A stretch of 64,000 nucleotides of DNA, from assembly GCF_030268005.1 (NCBI RefSeq), contig NZ_BRZC01000004.1:620001-684000 (forward strand), in the 5' to 3' direction. This document shows, one piece after another, positions 1 to 14,694 of this stretch. This stretch comes from Microbacterium arabinogalactanolyticum. GTDB lineage: Bacteria; Actinomycetota; Actinomycetes; Actinomycetales; Microbacteriaceae. How positions within the stretch are numbered: the first letter of the stretch is position 1; each line of letters starts with the position of its first letter. The notes under the pieces were generated by a model. The model was given only the letters and a program-made list of their open reading frames with translations, searched no databases and was not told the origin of the DNA. Position numbers and translations under genes: made by a program.

Positions 1-1609
1 AGTACGCGCAGCCCTGTCGTCGCCTTGGCGCCGGCGAGCGCCGCCGCGGCGTCCGGCGGCGCGGTCGTGACGGAAGGACCGCCCACCGGGTACATCGTCA
101 ACGCCGGATCCGGCGTGCTGGAGAGCACCGCCAGGGTGTCCGAGCCGACCCACCCCAGGCCGAGCGTCGGACCCGCGAGGGTGCTCACAGCGTGCGGCTG
201 TCCCAGCGCGGTGGGCTCGGACGACTTGCCGCGCAGCACGGCCGCGACGACCAGCCGCCGCTGCCCCGCCTGAGTCACCACCGCGGCGACGCGCGCGCCG
301 TCGGCGGCGACGCGCAACTGACTGATGGAGTCGTAGCCGGGCCAGGCATCCGCGATCAGATGCTGGGCCGGGCCCTGAACGCCCCATGCCAGCAGCTCCC
401 CCGGCGCGCCACGCGGGACCGTCCACGTGAACCCGAACGGGTCCAGGGACGGCTCGATCAGGTCGGCGCGCGCGTCGAGCTTCGTGGAGTTGCCGTCCGC
501 CAGGGCCCACACGCTGCCGTCCTGCAGCTGCACGGACGCGAGCGCCGCATCCAGCGACACGTCCACGGCGCGGATCGGTGCGGTGATCTTGGCGATCTGA
601 GCAGTCAGTCCGCCGACGGGCTCGATCGTGTCACCCGACACGGCGCGACCGAACGTCTCGGCGTTCTGCACGAGCACACCGGCCTCCTGGACGTTCTCGT
701 CCAGGGGGACGGTGCCGGCCTCCAGCGGTGCGCCGTCGACGGTGAAGCGCACTTCGGCGACGCCGGCGCCCGACAGGCTCCCCTCCAGTTGCGTGCGCAT
801 GCGCGCGAGATCGGACGCCGATGCCGACAGTGCGCTGCGCGAGAGCGCCACCGTCGCCACCTGCGAGGAGTCGACGGTCACGGCGTCGCCCGCGAGCGTG
901 ATGTCCTCGGTGAATGCGTTGCGCACGGCGGGCGCCAGCCAGTCGCTGGGCTTGCCGGAGATCAGCGCCCGTGCGACGGACGTCGCCATCGCCGTGCGCC
1001 GCGGGAACCAGCGCACGTCGGGGACGAGGTGCGACCAGCTCGTGTCGAAGTACTTCAGCGCGTACTTCTGGTAGACCTGCCCGAACGTCTCGGCGTCCAG
1101 CACGATCCCGTCGGCTGCCTTGGCGATCCGCCACTCGCCCTTGACCCGTTTGAGCTGATAGGTGGCCTTGCCCAGCCCGGACTCGGCGTTGTACGCGCCC
1201 GAGGCATCGACGTTCGCCACCTGATCGAACTGGGCGTGCACCTCCGCGTTCTTGGCCGACTTGTCATCGGAGTCGAGCGAGGACTGGAACTTCCGCTGCA
1301 GCACGGACTCGTCGATCGTCACGAGAGTGCCCGGTTTCCATGTCGGCCGGAAGTCGTCGGTGAGGAATTCCTGCGCGATCCCCCAGTTGTCCGCCGGGGT
1401 CATCGACGCCTCCAGGAAGCCCTTCACGATGCCCTCCGGGCTGTCGCCCGGCTTCGGGCCGGACGCGATCGGCGTGTAGATCAGCGTGTCCTCCTCGCCA
1501 CCGATCGCGAGGCCGGGGTTCGGCGGTCCCGACGTGGGCAGACCCGTGCAGCCCGCGAGCAGCAGGCCGAGGACGGCGACGGCGAGAAGACGGATGCCGC
1601 GGATGCGCC

Positions 1610-1613
<4 letters not shown>
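1..1613 (-). CDS. lpqB: LpqB lipoprotein, MtrAB accessory (3' end beyond window)
   Basis: Predicted lipoprotein that in actinobacteria acts with the sensor kinase MtrB at the outer face of the membrane. The ATG overlaps the mtrB stop as ATGA. The first residues are basic and hydrophobic and end in a lipobox (LLAGC, Cys at about residue 22). A GerMN-like region follows and then a beta-propeller-like C-terminal part with repeated WALADG- and LLAWG-type strands. 537 codons are visible and the frame stays open to position 1, so the C-terminus is missing. Third gene of the mtrA-mtrB-lpqB operon. Identification rests on synteny plus lipobox and is firm. Confidence 0.93.
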
Positions 1614-3286
<1,673 letters not shown>

Positions 3287-3294
3287 GAGAACTC

Positions 3295-3975
3295 CTAGCT
3301 GACGCTCCCGGCGCGGTACCCGACGCCGCGCACGGTCATGACGATGCGCGGGTTGTCCGGGTCGAGCTCGACCTTGGCACGCAGCCGCTGCACGTGCACG
3401 TTCACCAGGCGCGTGTCGGCCTTGTAGTGGTAGCCCCAGACCTGCTCGAGCAGCATCTCGCGGGAGAAGACCTGCTGCGGCTTGGAGGCCAGCGCGACCA
3501 GCAGCTGGAACTCCAGCGGGGTCAGCGCGATCGGCGTGGATCCGCGGCGCACCTCGTGGGCGTCGACGTCGACGGTGAGGTCGCCCACGCGCAGCACCTC
3601 GGCGCTCGCCTGCGGAGCGGGACGGAGGCGGGTCCGGATGCGGGCGACGAGCTCCTTCGGGTTGAAGGGCTTGACCATGTAGTCGTCCGCGCCCACCTCG
3701 AGCCCTCGGACGACATCGGCGGTGTCGGTGCGCGCGGTGAGCATGATGATCGGCACGCCGGACTCGGCGCGGATGCGGGTGCAGATCTCGATGCCGTCCA
3801 TGCCGGGGAGCATGAGGTCCAGCAGCACGAGGTCGGGACGCGAAGTGCGCCACTCGTCCACGGCCTGCGCCCCGTCGGCGCAGAACAGCACGTCGAATCC
3901 CTCGGTGCGCAGCACGATCCCGATCATCTCGGCGAGCGCCGTGTCATCGTCCACCACGAGGATCCGTGAGGTCAT
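3295..3975 (-). CDS. mtrA: MtrA response regulator
   Basis: OmpR/PhoB-family response regulator, 226 residues. The receiver domain shows the acidic pocket D9-D11, phospho-acceptor D53 (LLDLMLPG), T80 and K102 (KPF). The C-terminal winged helix ends in the VRGVGYR signature. First gene of mtrA-mtrB-lpqB; only 8 bp separate its stop from the mtrB GTG, so the two are cotranscribed. Length and residues match MtrA closely. Confidence 0.97.
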   Translation of the reverse strand: MTSRILVVDDDTALAEMIGIVLRTEGFDVLFCADGAQAVDEWRTSRPDLVLLDLMLPGMDGIEICTRIRAESGVPIIMLTARTDTADVVRGLEVGADDYMVKPFNPKELVARIRTRLRPAPQASAEVLRVGDLTVDVDAHEVRRGSTPIALTPLEFQLLVALASKPQQVFSREMLLEQVWGYHYKADTRLVNVHVQRLRAKVELDPDNPRIVMTVRGVGYRAGSVS

Positions 3976-4043
3976 CTTCTGCCCAGCCTCATCTTTCTCT
4001 GCGAAGCAGCGCGTCGATTCCCCTGCCGCGCGCGACTCGGATC

Positions 4044-4049
4044 AGCCTA
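4044..4049 (-). promoter_or_regulatory. Candidate -10 element for mtrA
   Basis: TAGGCT read on the minus strand, about 68 nt upstream of the mtrA ATG, in the 169-bp divergent gap between mtrA and the membrane-protein gene at 4145. The same hexamer appears before several other genes here. No convincing -35 was found. Confidence 0.4.
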
Positions 4050-4144
4050 CTTGAGAAACCGGGTCCCGTACCGGAGTGGATCGCGTGCCCACGCAATCCA
4101 CGCGCCCTGTGCCACGATGGACATGCACATGGAGGGGAGTGCCG

Positions 4145-5647
4145 ATGAGCGGTCAGACCTGGACGCCCGCGCCCAAGAAGGGCGCCATCCCGTTGCATCC
4201 GATGACCTTCGGCATGGTGCTCGGCCGGGCCTTCGCGGCCCTGCGGCACAACCCGAAGGTGCTGTTCGGGTTCGCGATCGTGGTCGAGTTCATCGTGACG
4301 CTGGCCACCGTGGGCGTGCTGATCCTCATGGTCTGGTTCATCGCTGTGCGCATCCAGTCCGTGCCGCCCTCCTCCCCCGACTACTGGCCGATCCTCATCG
4401 GATCCACCGCGCTCGGCGGCCTGGCCGCGATCGTGATGGGTCTGGCATCCGTCGCCTTCACCTCGGTGGTGCAGGGGCTGGTGGCCGCCGACGTCTCGTT
4501 CGCGACGGTGTCCCGCAAGGCCTCGCTGCGTCTGCTCTGGTCGCGGGTGAAGCCCGCGTTCTGGAGGCTGTTCTCCTACTCGCTGCTGCAGGGCCTGGCG
4601 GCGCTCCTCTGGGTCGCCCTTCTCTTCGGCGTGGTGGGCGGCATCCTCGCGGCCCTCGGCCCCGACAACGGCGGCGCGATCGCACTGGCCGTGATCCTGG
4701 GACTGCTGCTGGGGCTCGGCAGCATCCCGCTGTACGTGTGGCTGACCACCAAGCTCCTGGTGGTCCCCGCCGTGCTCGTGCTCGAGCGTGCGACGATCCG
4801 GAGCGCCGTGGTGCGCTCCTGGCGGCTCATCCGCGGCCGGTTCTGGTTCGCCTTCGGCGTGATGTTCGTGATCGGCGCGATCATGGGCATCGCGGTGCAG
4901 GTCGTGGCGATGCCGGCATCCCTGTTCTCTGGCATCATCGGCGGCATCCTGAGCCCGACCGGCGGCGGCGACGAGACGACCGCGATGATCGCCGTCGTAC
5001 TCGCGAACGTCATTCCGCAGGTTCTCGTACTCGCGGTCCAGGCGATCGCACTGGTCGTCACGGGGACCGGCGGCACGCTGATCTACATCGACAGCCGGAT
5101 GCGGTACGAGGGACTGGACCAGGCCCTGATCCGGTACGTCGAGCTGAGCGCGCAGGGCACTCCGGACGACCAGCTCGGCGACCCGTTCGCCGTGGACCCC
5201 GAGCGCGCGGTGTCGAAGAATCCCCCGCCCGTGCAGAAGCCGGCCTACGCCGCCTATCCGGGCCAGTACCCGTCCCCCGGTCAGTACCCGTACCCCGCAC
5301 AGGCGTACCTCGCACAGGGCTATCCGGCACCGCCCGCGTACGGCGCTCAGCCGGCATACGGTCAGCCGGCGTACGGCGCTCAGCCTGCGTATCCGCAGGC
5401 CCCGTACGGCGCCCAGCCGGGATACCCGGCGACCGCCGCGTATCCCGGTGGCGCGGGCACCCCCTACACGGCACCCGGCTCCGCACAGGTTCCGTCCACC
5501 GCACCCGCATCCCCGTACGCGGCTCCGCCGGCTCCCCCGGCATCCGGGCAGCAGGCCCCGGCGTCCGACCCGCCCGCCCCGCAGCCTCCGCAGGTGATCC
5601 CGCCCTCCTCCGCCAGCCCGTGGGCTCCCCCGGGCGGAGACGCATGA
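4145..5647 (+). CDS. Multi-pass membrane protein with Pro/Tyr/Gln/Ala-rich tail
   Basis: Membrane protein of 500 residues resembling proteins annotated with a glycerophosphoryl diester phosphodiesterase membrane domain; no phosphodiesterase catalytic domain is present. About six hydrophobic segments lie between residues 35 and 325. From about residue 375 comes a low-complexity tail with repeats such as QYPYPAQ, YGAQPAYG and PAYGQP. The ATG at 4145 has GGAGGGG 5-11 nt upstream. It heads the operon with the DUF4129, DUF4350, MoxR and DUF58 genes, joined to the next by an ATGA overlap. The exact function is unknown. Confidence 0.85.
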   Translation: MSGQTWTPAPKKGAIPLHPMTFGMVLGRAFAALRHNPKVLFGFAIVVEFIVTLATVGVLILMVWFIAVRIQSVPPSSPDYWPILIGSTALGGLAAIVMGLASVAFTSVVQGLVAADVSFATVSRKASLRLLWSRVKPAFWRLFSYSLLQGLAALLWVALLFGVVGGILAALGPDNGGAIALAVILGLLLGLGSIPLYVWLTTKLLVVPAVLVLERATIRSAVVRSWRLIRGRFWFAFGVMFVIGAIMGIAVQVVAMPASLFSGIIGGILSPTGGGDETTAMIAVVLANVIPQVLVLAVQAIALVVTGTGGTLIYIDSRMRYEGLDQALIRYVELSAQGTPDDQLGDPFAVDPERAVSKNPPPVQKPAYAAYPGQYPSPGQYPYPAQAYLAQGYPAPPAYGAQPAYGQPAYGAQPAYPQAPYGAQPGYPATAAYPGGAGTPYTAPGSAQVPSTAPASPYAAPPAPPASGQQAPASDPPAPQPPQVIPPSSASPWAPPGGDA

Positions 5648-6300
5648 TCCTGCTCCCCCTCGCCGACATCTTCGTCCCCGACGGGGAGGATGCGCGACGT
5701 CAGGCCGCGGAGGAGCTGTCGAAGCAGGAGTACCAGGCCGCCAAGCCGACCTGGTTCGACGAGTTCGTCGCCGGCATCGTGCAGTGGTTCGTGAATCTGT
5801 TCACGCAGAACGGCGCAGGCGGCGTCGCGCCGTTCGCCCTGACGCTGATCATCGTCGTCGTGATCGCGGCCCTGGTCGTGGCGCTGCTGGTGTGGGGGCG
5901 ACCCCGCGCCTCGCGTGCCGTGGCGCGCCGCCGCGACCTGCTCGGCGAGCGAGACGACCGCACGGCCGCCCAGCTGCGCGCCGACGCCGAGCGCCTGGCT
6001 CGCGAACAGGACTGGGACGCCGCGATCGTGCTGCGCTACCGCGCGCTGGCTCGCGGCCTGCTGGAGCGCGACCTGATCGACCCCGCGCCGGGTGCCACCG
6101 CCCAGGGCATCGCGCGCGAGGCGCGCATCCCGTTCCCCGGCTTCGCCGACCGCCTGCACGACGCGGCCACCGTCTTCGATGCGGTCCGCTATCTGCGCAG
6201 TCCTGCCGACGAGGCGGCGTACCGTGCGCTGGCCTCGACCGATGACGACCTGCGCTCCGCCGCACCCGTGCTTGCCTCCCCCGAGGCGGTGCCGGCATGA
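5644..6300 (+). CDS. DUF4129 domain protein
   Basis: 218-residue single-pass membrane protein. An N-terminal part (about 1-60) precedes one strong TM segment (about 65-87) and a cytoplasmic helical DUF4129-like domain (LRADAERLAREQDWDAAI followed by LRYRALARGLLERDL). Starts inside the stop of the preceding gene (ATGA) and its own stop overlaps the next start. Genes of this family sit next to MoxR/DUF58 genes in many actinobacteria. The biochemical role is unknown; context suggests a membrane partner of the MoxR ATPase. Confidence 0.85.
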   Translation: MILLPLADIFVPDGEDARRQAAEELSKQEYQAAKPTWFDEFVAGIVQWFVNLFTQNGAGGVAPFALTLIIVVVIAALVVALLVWGRPRASRAVARRRDLLGERDDRTAAQLRADAERLAREQDWDAAIVLRYRALARGLLERDLIDPAPGATAQGIAREARIPFPGFADRLHDAATVFDAVRYLRSPADEAAYRALASTDDDLRSAAPVLASPEAVPA

Positions 6301-7507
6301 CGCTCGCCCCGACCGCCCCCGCCGAGACCCCGACTGCCGAAGAAGCGCCCACCAGCACCGCGGCACGTCCAGCTCCCGGGCGCACCGGCCGCATCGTCGG
6401 CTGGCTGCTGGTGATCGTGCTGCTCGTGGGCATCGCGCTCCTGTCCATGCGATTCATCGTCACGAGTCCCGACCTCGGCGGCACCCTGAACCCGCAGAGC
6501 CCCAGCCCGAGCGGGGCGAAGGCCCTGGCCGAGCTGGTGCGCGATCGCGGCGTGGACGTCGAGGTCACCGAGAGCCGCGCCGCCGCGGCATCCGCTCTGC
6601 GCCCGGACACCACGCTCGTGCTGACCGATCCGTACACCCTCACCGACAAGGCCGTGAACACCCTGCTGGAACGCGCGGACCGCGTCGTGCTGCTCACCAG
6701 CAGCGCCCGGATGCTGCGCCTGCTCGACCTCGGAGAGGACGCGCCTCTGGAGGCAGGCTCGATCGACGCGCAGTGCGACCTGCCGGAGTTCGCGCATGTG
6801 GGCGACATCCGGGCCGAGCGGATGTTCACCCCCTCCGCGGGTGCCGACGGCTGCTTCCGCACCGAGTCCGGCGCGGCCGCCGTCCTGCGCAGCGCCGAAG
6901 GGGGCCGCACGGTCACGCTGGTCGAGGGCGCGCGGCTGTTCTCGAACGACGCGCTGGCCGAGGACGGCAACGCCGCGCTCGGGCTCGCCCTGCTCGCGCA
7001 GACCGAACGGGTCGTCTGGTATCAGCCGTCGCTCTCCGACAGCGACATCTCCTCCGGCCAGAAGAGCCTCGGCAGCCTCACCCCCGAGTGGGTCACGCCC
7101 GCCATCCTGATGCTGCTCGTCGCAGGTCTCGCCGCCATCTGGTGGCGGGGTCGCCGCTTCGGACCGCTCGTGGCGGAGTCCCTGCCGGTGACCGTGCGCG
7201 CGTCCGAGACCATGCAGGGTCGTGCGCGACTCACGGCGAAGGCCGCGGATGCCGCGCATGCCGGCGACTCGATCCGCACCGGCACGGTCATCCGCCTGTC
7301 GGCGCGGCTGGCGCTGGGGCCGCGCGCCTCGATCGAGGAGGTCGCGGATGCCGCATCCGATCGCCTCGGTGTACCGCGCACCTCGCTGTACGACCTGCTC
7401 GGCGGCCCGGCGCCGCAGAACGACCACGAGCTCATCGACCTCGCCCGCCGTCTCGCAGAGCTCGAGGCGGCGGTCGAGAACACCGTCCACATCGAAAGGA
7501 ACCGCCC

Positions 7508-7511
<4 letters not shown>
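6297..7511 (+). CDS. DUF4350 domain protein
   Basis: 404-residue membrane protein. A short cytoplasmic N-terminus is followed by TM1 (about 33-52), an extracytoplasmic DUF4350-type domain (SPSGAKALAELVRDRGVDV; TTLVLTDPYTLTD) and TM2 near residue 265, then a cytoplasmic helical tail (ARLTAKAADAAHAGDSIRTG). Both ends overlap neighbouring genes by 4 bp. The soluble domain has a GATase/ABC-type-like fold in related entries, but no catalytic triad is evident. Role unknown; placed with DUF4129 and MoxR. Confidence 0.85.
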
Positions 7512-8518
<1,007 letters not shown>

Positions 8519-8519
8519 C

Positions 8520-9827
8520 ATGTTCGTGACCGCACTGCTGGCGCCGCTGGTCGCGCTGGGGATCGTGCCGATCGTGCTGCTGAGCGCGCTCGGCTATCCG
8601 GCGTGGGCGGTGTTCGGCGCGTGGCTGCTGCTGTGCGCGCTTCTGGTCGCGCTGGACGTCGCGCTCGCGGCGAGTCCGCGGGCGGTCGTGATCACGCGTC
8701 AGGTGCCGTCGCGGGCGCGCCTCGGCGAACCCGTCGTGGTGAGCATCGCCGTGCAGAACACCGGCACGCGGACGCTGCGCGGCTGGCTGCGGGACGCCTG
8801 GCAGCCCACGGCCGGCGCGCCGCTGGAGCGCGAGCGGATCAGCATCCCGCCGGGTGAACGGCGTCGCCTGCAGATCCCGCTGCTCCCCCGTCGGCGCGGC
8901 GAACTCGTGAGCGACTTCGCGACGATCCGCTCGCGCGGGCCGCTGGGTCTGGCGGGCCGGCAGGCCGGGCACGACGTGCGCGGCGCACTGCGCGTGCTGC
9001 CCGCCTTCACCTCGCGCAAGCACCTCCCCTCGCGTCTCGCACGGCTGCGGGAGCTGGACGGGAACACCTCGATCCAGGTGCGCGGCCAGGGCACCGAGTT
9101 CGACTCGCTGCGCGAGTACGTGCGCGGCGACGACATCAGGTCGATCGACTGGCGGGCGACCGCGCGGGCCGGCACAACCATGCTGCGCACCTGGCGTCCG
9201 GAGCGCGACAGGCATGTCGTGATCCTGATCGACACCGGCCGCACCGCTGCGGCGCGCGTCGGCGACAGCACCCGCCTCGACGCCTCGCTCGAGGCCGCCC
9301 TGCTGCTGGCCGCTCTGGCCTCGCGGGCGGGCGACCACGTGCACCTGCTGATGTACGACCGCGCCGCGCGAGCCCGCGTCACGGGCGTCGACGGCGCGGG
9401 GCTCCTGCCCGCACTCACGGACGCCATGGCCCCGGTGCACGCGCGGCTGGTCGACACGGACTGGGCGGGCGCATTCGCGTCCGTCCGCACCATGACGACC
9501 CGCCCGTCGCTGATCGTCGTGCTGACCGCGCAGGATGCCGCGGAGTCCGCCCGCGGGTTCCTCGGTGCCTTCCCCGATGCCTCGCGCGCCACCACGCTGC
9601 TGGTCGGCTCCGCCACCGATGACTCGATCATGCAGGTCGCGAGGCGTCGCGACTCGCGCATCGACGTCTACCTCGCGGCGGCAGCCGAGCAGACCATGCG
9701 CGACGCGCAGGTGGTGGCCGACGCCGTGCGCCGTGCGGGCGGCGAAGCCATCGCCGCCGACCCGGAGGCGCTCCCCCCGCGCATCGCCGACCGCTACCTC
9801 GAGCTCAAGGCCGCGGGCCGCCTGTAG
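8520..9827 (+). CDS. DUF58 (VWA-like) protein
   Basis: 435 residues: two N-terminal hydrophobic segments (about 4-25 and 28-51), a beta-rich middle and the DUF58 hallmark at 191-216 (GTEFDSLREY, GDD.RSIDW..TAR), then a VWA-like C-terminal half (VVILIDTGR) with a MIDAS-like DTG. The ATG follows the moxR stop after one base. Expected to work with the MoxR ATPase. The operon ends here at a strong hairpin. Confidence 0.9.
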   Translation: MFVTALLAPLVALGIVPIVLLSALGYPAWAVFGAWLLLCALLVALDVALAASPRAVVITRQVPSRARLGEPVVVSIAVQNTGTRTLRGWLRDAWQPTAGAPLERERISIPPGERRRLQIPLLPRRRGELVSDFATIRSRGPLGLAGRQAGHDVRGALRVLPAFTSRKHLPSRLARLRELDGNTSIQVRGQGTEFDSLREYVRGDDIRSIDWRATARAGTTMLRTWRPERDRHVVILIDTGRTAAARVGDSTRLDASLEAALLLAALASRAGDHVHLLMYDRAARARVTGVDGAGLLPALTDAMAPVHARLVDTDWAGAFASVRTMTTRPSLIVVLTAQDAAESARGFLGAFPDASRATTLLVGSATDDSIMQVARRRDSRIDVYLAAAAEQTMRDAQVVADAVRRAGGEAIAADPEALPPRIADRYLELKAAGRL

Positions 9828-9879
9828 CCGGCATCCGCGACGCGTCGCCCGTCCAGGCACTCCGGACGTAGAAGACGGG

Positions 9880-9913
9880 AACGGCCCCCGCCCCGAATGG
9901 GGCGAGGGCCGTT
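9880..9913. terminator. Bidirectional hairpin between DUF58 gene and katG
   Basis: Inverted repeat with 15-nt arms (9880-9894 and 9899-9913) and a GAAT loop; the arms pair except at one internal position. It lies between the convergent DUF58 and katG stops, without a strong T-run, as is usual for high-GC terminators. Confidence 0.8.
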
Positions 9914-9926
9914 GCGTGAGAGACGC

Positions 9927-12679
<2,753 letters not shown>

Positions 12680-12685
12680 GCCTTC

Positions 12686-12711
12686 ATTCTACCTTCTTTT
12701 GAGTGGATCAA
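12686..12711 (-). promoter_or_regulatory. furA-katG promoter with candidate Fur box
   Basis: On the minus strand, TAGAAT (12691-12686) ends 6 nt before the furA ATG. The AT-rich inverted repeat TTGA-N5-TCAA (12699-12711) falls just upstream, where a repressor would block RNA polymerase. This fits autoregulation by FurA but is inferred from position and symmetry only. Confidence 0.45.
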
Positions 12712-12771
12712 GAAAAGAGCGGATGCCACGGCGCGGCGCGCCTCACAGCGGATGCACAGCACCGGCGACAT

Positions 12772-12819
12772 CATGTCCTCGCACGGCGATCTCGCCGTGC
12801 ACACGACCGGAAGGACATG
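12772..12819 (+). promoter_or_regulatory. Nested hairpin in aquaporin leader
   Basis: An outer 8-bp stem (12772-12779 with 12812-12819) encloses an inner 9-bp stem (12781-12789 with 12792-12800, 2-nt turn). Both stems are perfect. The right outer arm contains the AAGGA that would serve as a ribosome-binding site for the ATG at 12824, so the fold could mask translation initiation. Whether it is transcribed as part of the leader is inferred. Confidence 0.5.
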
Positions 12820-12823
12820 GAAG

Positions 12824-13582
12824 ATGTCTGAGTCAGTCAGCACCACAGAGAAACCCTCCCTCGGCGCGAAACTCGCCGCCGAGGGATTCGGCACGTTCCT
12901 GCTCGTGTTCGGCGGCGTCGGCACCGCGCTGTTCGCGTCGAACCACTTCACCGATCCCGGCGCGAACTCGGCGGTCTACGTCGCGGTCGCGCTCGCATTC
13001 GGCCTCACCGTGCTCGTCGGGGTGTACGCCTTCGGGCCGATCTCCGGCGGTCATTTCAACCCCGCCGTCACCGTCGGCGCGGCTGCTGCGGGACGCATCC
13101 CGTGGCGCGACGTCGCGCCATACATCATCGCTCAGGTCGTCGGCGGCGTGATCGCCTCGACCGCGCTGGTCCTGATCGGCCTCTTCGGTCCCGACAAGTG
13201 GCTGCAGACCGCTCAGGACGCCGGGTTCGCCAGCAACGGCTGGGACTCGCACTCCCCCGGCGGCTTCGGCATGATGTCGGCGATCATCATCGAGGTCATC
13301 CTCACCGGAATCTTCGTGATGGTCATCCTCGGCTCCACCCACGCGACGCGTGGCACGGCGAACGCCGGCATCGCGATCGGCCTCACCCTCACGCTGATCC
13401 ACCTGATCTCGATCCCGGTGGACAACACGTCGGTCAACCCGGCCCGTTCGATCGCCGCGGCGATCTACGGGGGCGGCGAGTCCCTCGCGCAGCTGTGGGT
13501 GTTCCTGGTGTTCCCGATCGTGGGCGCACTGATCGTGGGCTACGCCTACAAGGCGCTGTTCGACGGCACCACCAGGGCCTGA
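12824..13582 (+). CDS. Aquaporin (MIP family, AqpZ-like)
   Basis: 252-residue six-TM channel with both NPA half-helix motifs (HFNPAVT at about 82-88 and SVNPARS at about 203-209), an N-terminal ETW-loop equivalent (AAEGFGTFLLVF) and aromatic/Arg filter context typical of water-selective AqpZ. The ATG at 12824 was preferred because the protein aligns as an aquaporin from there. Divergent from furA-katG. Passage of water, and possibly H2O2, would suit a peroxide-defence block, but that substrate is not shown by the sequence. Confidence 0.93.
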   Translation: MSESVSTTEKPSLGAKLAAEGFGTFLLVFGGVGTALFASNHFTDPGANSAVYVAVALAFGLTVLVGVYAFGPISGGHFNPAVTVGAAAAGRIPWRDVAPYIIAQVVGGVIASTALVLIGLFGPDKWLQTAQDAGFASNGWDSHSPGGFGMMSAIIIEVILTGIFVMVILGSTHATRGTANAGIAIGLTLTLIHLISIPVDNTSVNPARSIAAAIYGGGESLAQLWVFLVFPIVGALIVGYAYKALFDGTTRA

Positions 13583-13615
13583 CGACACGCGGAGGCGTTC
13601 GGCCTCACCGCATGC

Positions 13616-13645
13616 AGGAGGGGACGGCTCAGGCCGTCCCCTCCT
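13616..13645. terminator. Bidirectional hairpin between aquaporin and SpoIIM genes
   Basis: Perfect 13-bp stem (13616-13628 with 13633-13645) and a TCAG loop, between two convergent genes. It closes the katG-furA-aquaporin block on the right. Confidence 0.85.
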
Positions 13646-13686
13646 CGCTTCCGGGGCCGCTCCTCGCTTTCCCGGGCCGCGACGCG

Positions 13687-14694
13687 TCAGCCCGCGAACA
13701 GCGTGGGCGTGCCGGACTCGTACTCGATCAGGTCGCCGGTCTCGCCATCACGCGCGGCGCGACGGCCTGTCACCAGCATGTAGAACAGCACGATGCCGAG
13801 AGCGACGGCGCCGATTCCGATCTTGACCGGCCAGGGCAGAGCCGATCCGGTGACGAACCCCTCGACGAGCCCGGACAGCAGCAGCACGAAGACCAGACCC
13901 ATCGCGACGGTGGCCAGGGAGCGCCCGCCGGCCGCCAGCGACTCCCCCCGCGTACGCCGGCCCGGCACCGCCCACGACCAGAAGATGTGCAGCCCCGCGG
14001 CCGCGGCGATGAAGATCGCGGTCAGCTCGAGCATGCCGTGCGGCAGGATGTGCAGCATCATGACGTCCAGGCGGTCGTGCGAGGCCATCACCGCCGCCGC
14101 CACGCCCAGGCCCATCGCGTTCTGCACGATCACCCACACCGGCCACACCCCGGTCACACCGAAGAGCACGCACTGCAGGGCGATCCAGGCGTTGTTCGAC
14201 CACACCTGCCCGGCGAACGACGCCATCGGCTCGTAGTAATCCACGAAGTCGTGCTCGGCGTACTGCTTGAGCACCTCCGGGCTCCCCAGTGACGCGATGC
14301 GGGCAGGGTCCGAGGAGATCCAGGCGCCGCTGATCAGCACGATCAGCACGAAGACCACCGCGACGACCGCCGTCGTCCAGCGCAGCCGGTACAGCGCCGC
14401 CGGCAGCTGCAACCGGAAGAACCGGGAGGTCTGCGCGAGGATGTTGTCGGACGCGCCGGTGAAGCGCAGACGTGCGGCGGCGAGGATCGTGGACAGGTAG
14501 GCGCCCTGCGGCGAGTCGCCGACGGAGGTCTTCAGCTCGGCGAGATCCGCGGATGCCGCACGGTAGCGCGTGATGAGCTCGTCGACCTCGGTCCCGGTCA
14601 GCCGGCGCTTGCGGCTGAGGGCGTCCAGCCGCTCCCACTCGGAGCGGCGCATGTCGGTGAGAGCATCGGCATCCACGTGATTGACTCTACTCAT
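13687..14694 (-). CDS. Stage II sporulation protein M family (SpoIIM/DUF95)
   Basis: 335-residue membrane protein with a cytoplasmic helical N-terminus (WERLDAL, LITRYRAASADLAELK) and about five TM segments from residue 115 onward. The SpoIIM-type region NAWIALQCVLFGVTGVWPVW and HGMLELTAIFIA are recognisable. Non-sporulating actinobacteria carry this gene beside MoxR/DUF58/RDD genes. The ATG at 14694 (GGAAG upstream) overlaps the divergent RDD start; an alternative GTG lies at 14676. Function unknown; probably part of the MoxR-linked envelope module. Confidence 0.87.
   Translation of the reverse strand: MSRVNHVDADALTDMRRSEWERLDALSRKRRLTGTEVDELITRYRAASADLAELKTSVGDSPQGAYLSTILAAARLRFTGASDNILAQTSRFFRLQLPAALYRLRWTTAVVAVVFVLIVLISGAWISSDPARIASLGSPEVLKQYAEHDFVDYYEPMASFAGQVWSNNAWIALQCVLFGVTGVWPVWVIVQNAMGLGVAAAVMASHDRLDVMMLHILPHGMLELTAIFIAAAAGLHIFWSWAVPGRRTRGESLAAGGRSLATVAMGLVFVLLLSGLVEGFVTGSALPWPVKIGIGAVALGIVLFYMLVTGRRAARDGETGDLIEYESGTPTLFAG

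Noticed and set aside
3287..3853. N-terminal extension of the mtrB frame over mtrA
   Set aside because: It runs through mtrA out of frame with no kinase-like sequence; GTG 3286 has a proper ribosome-binding site.
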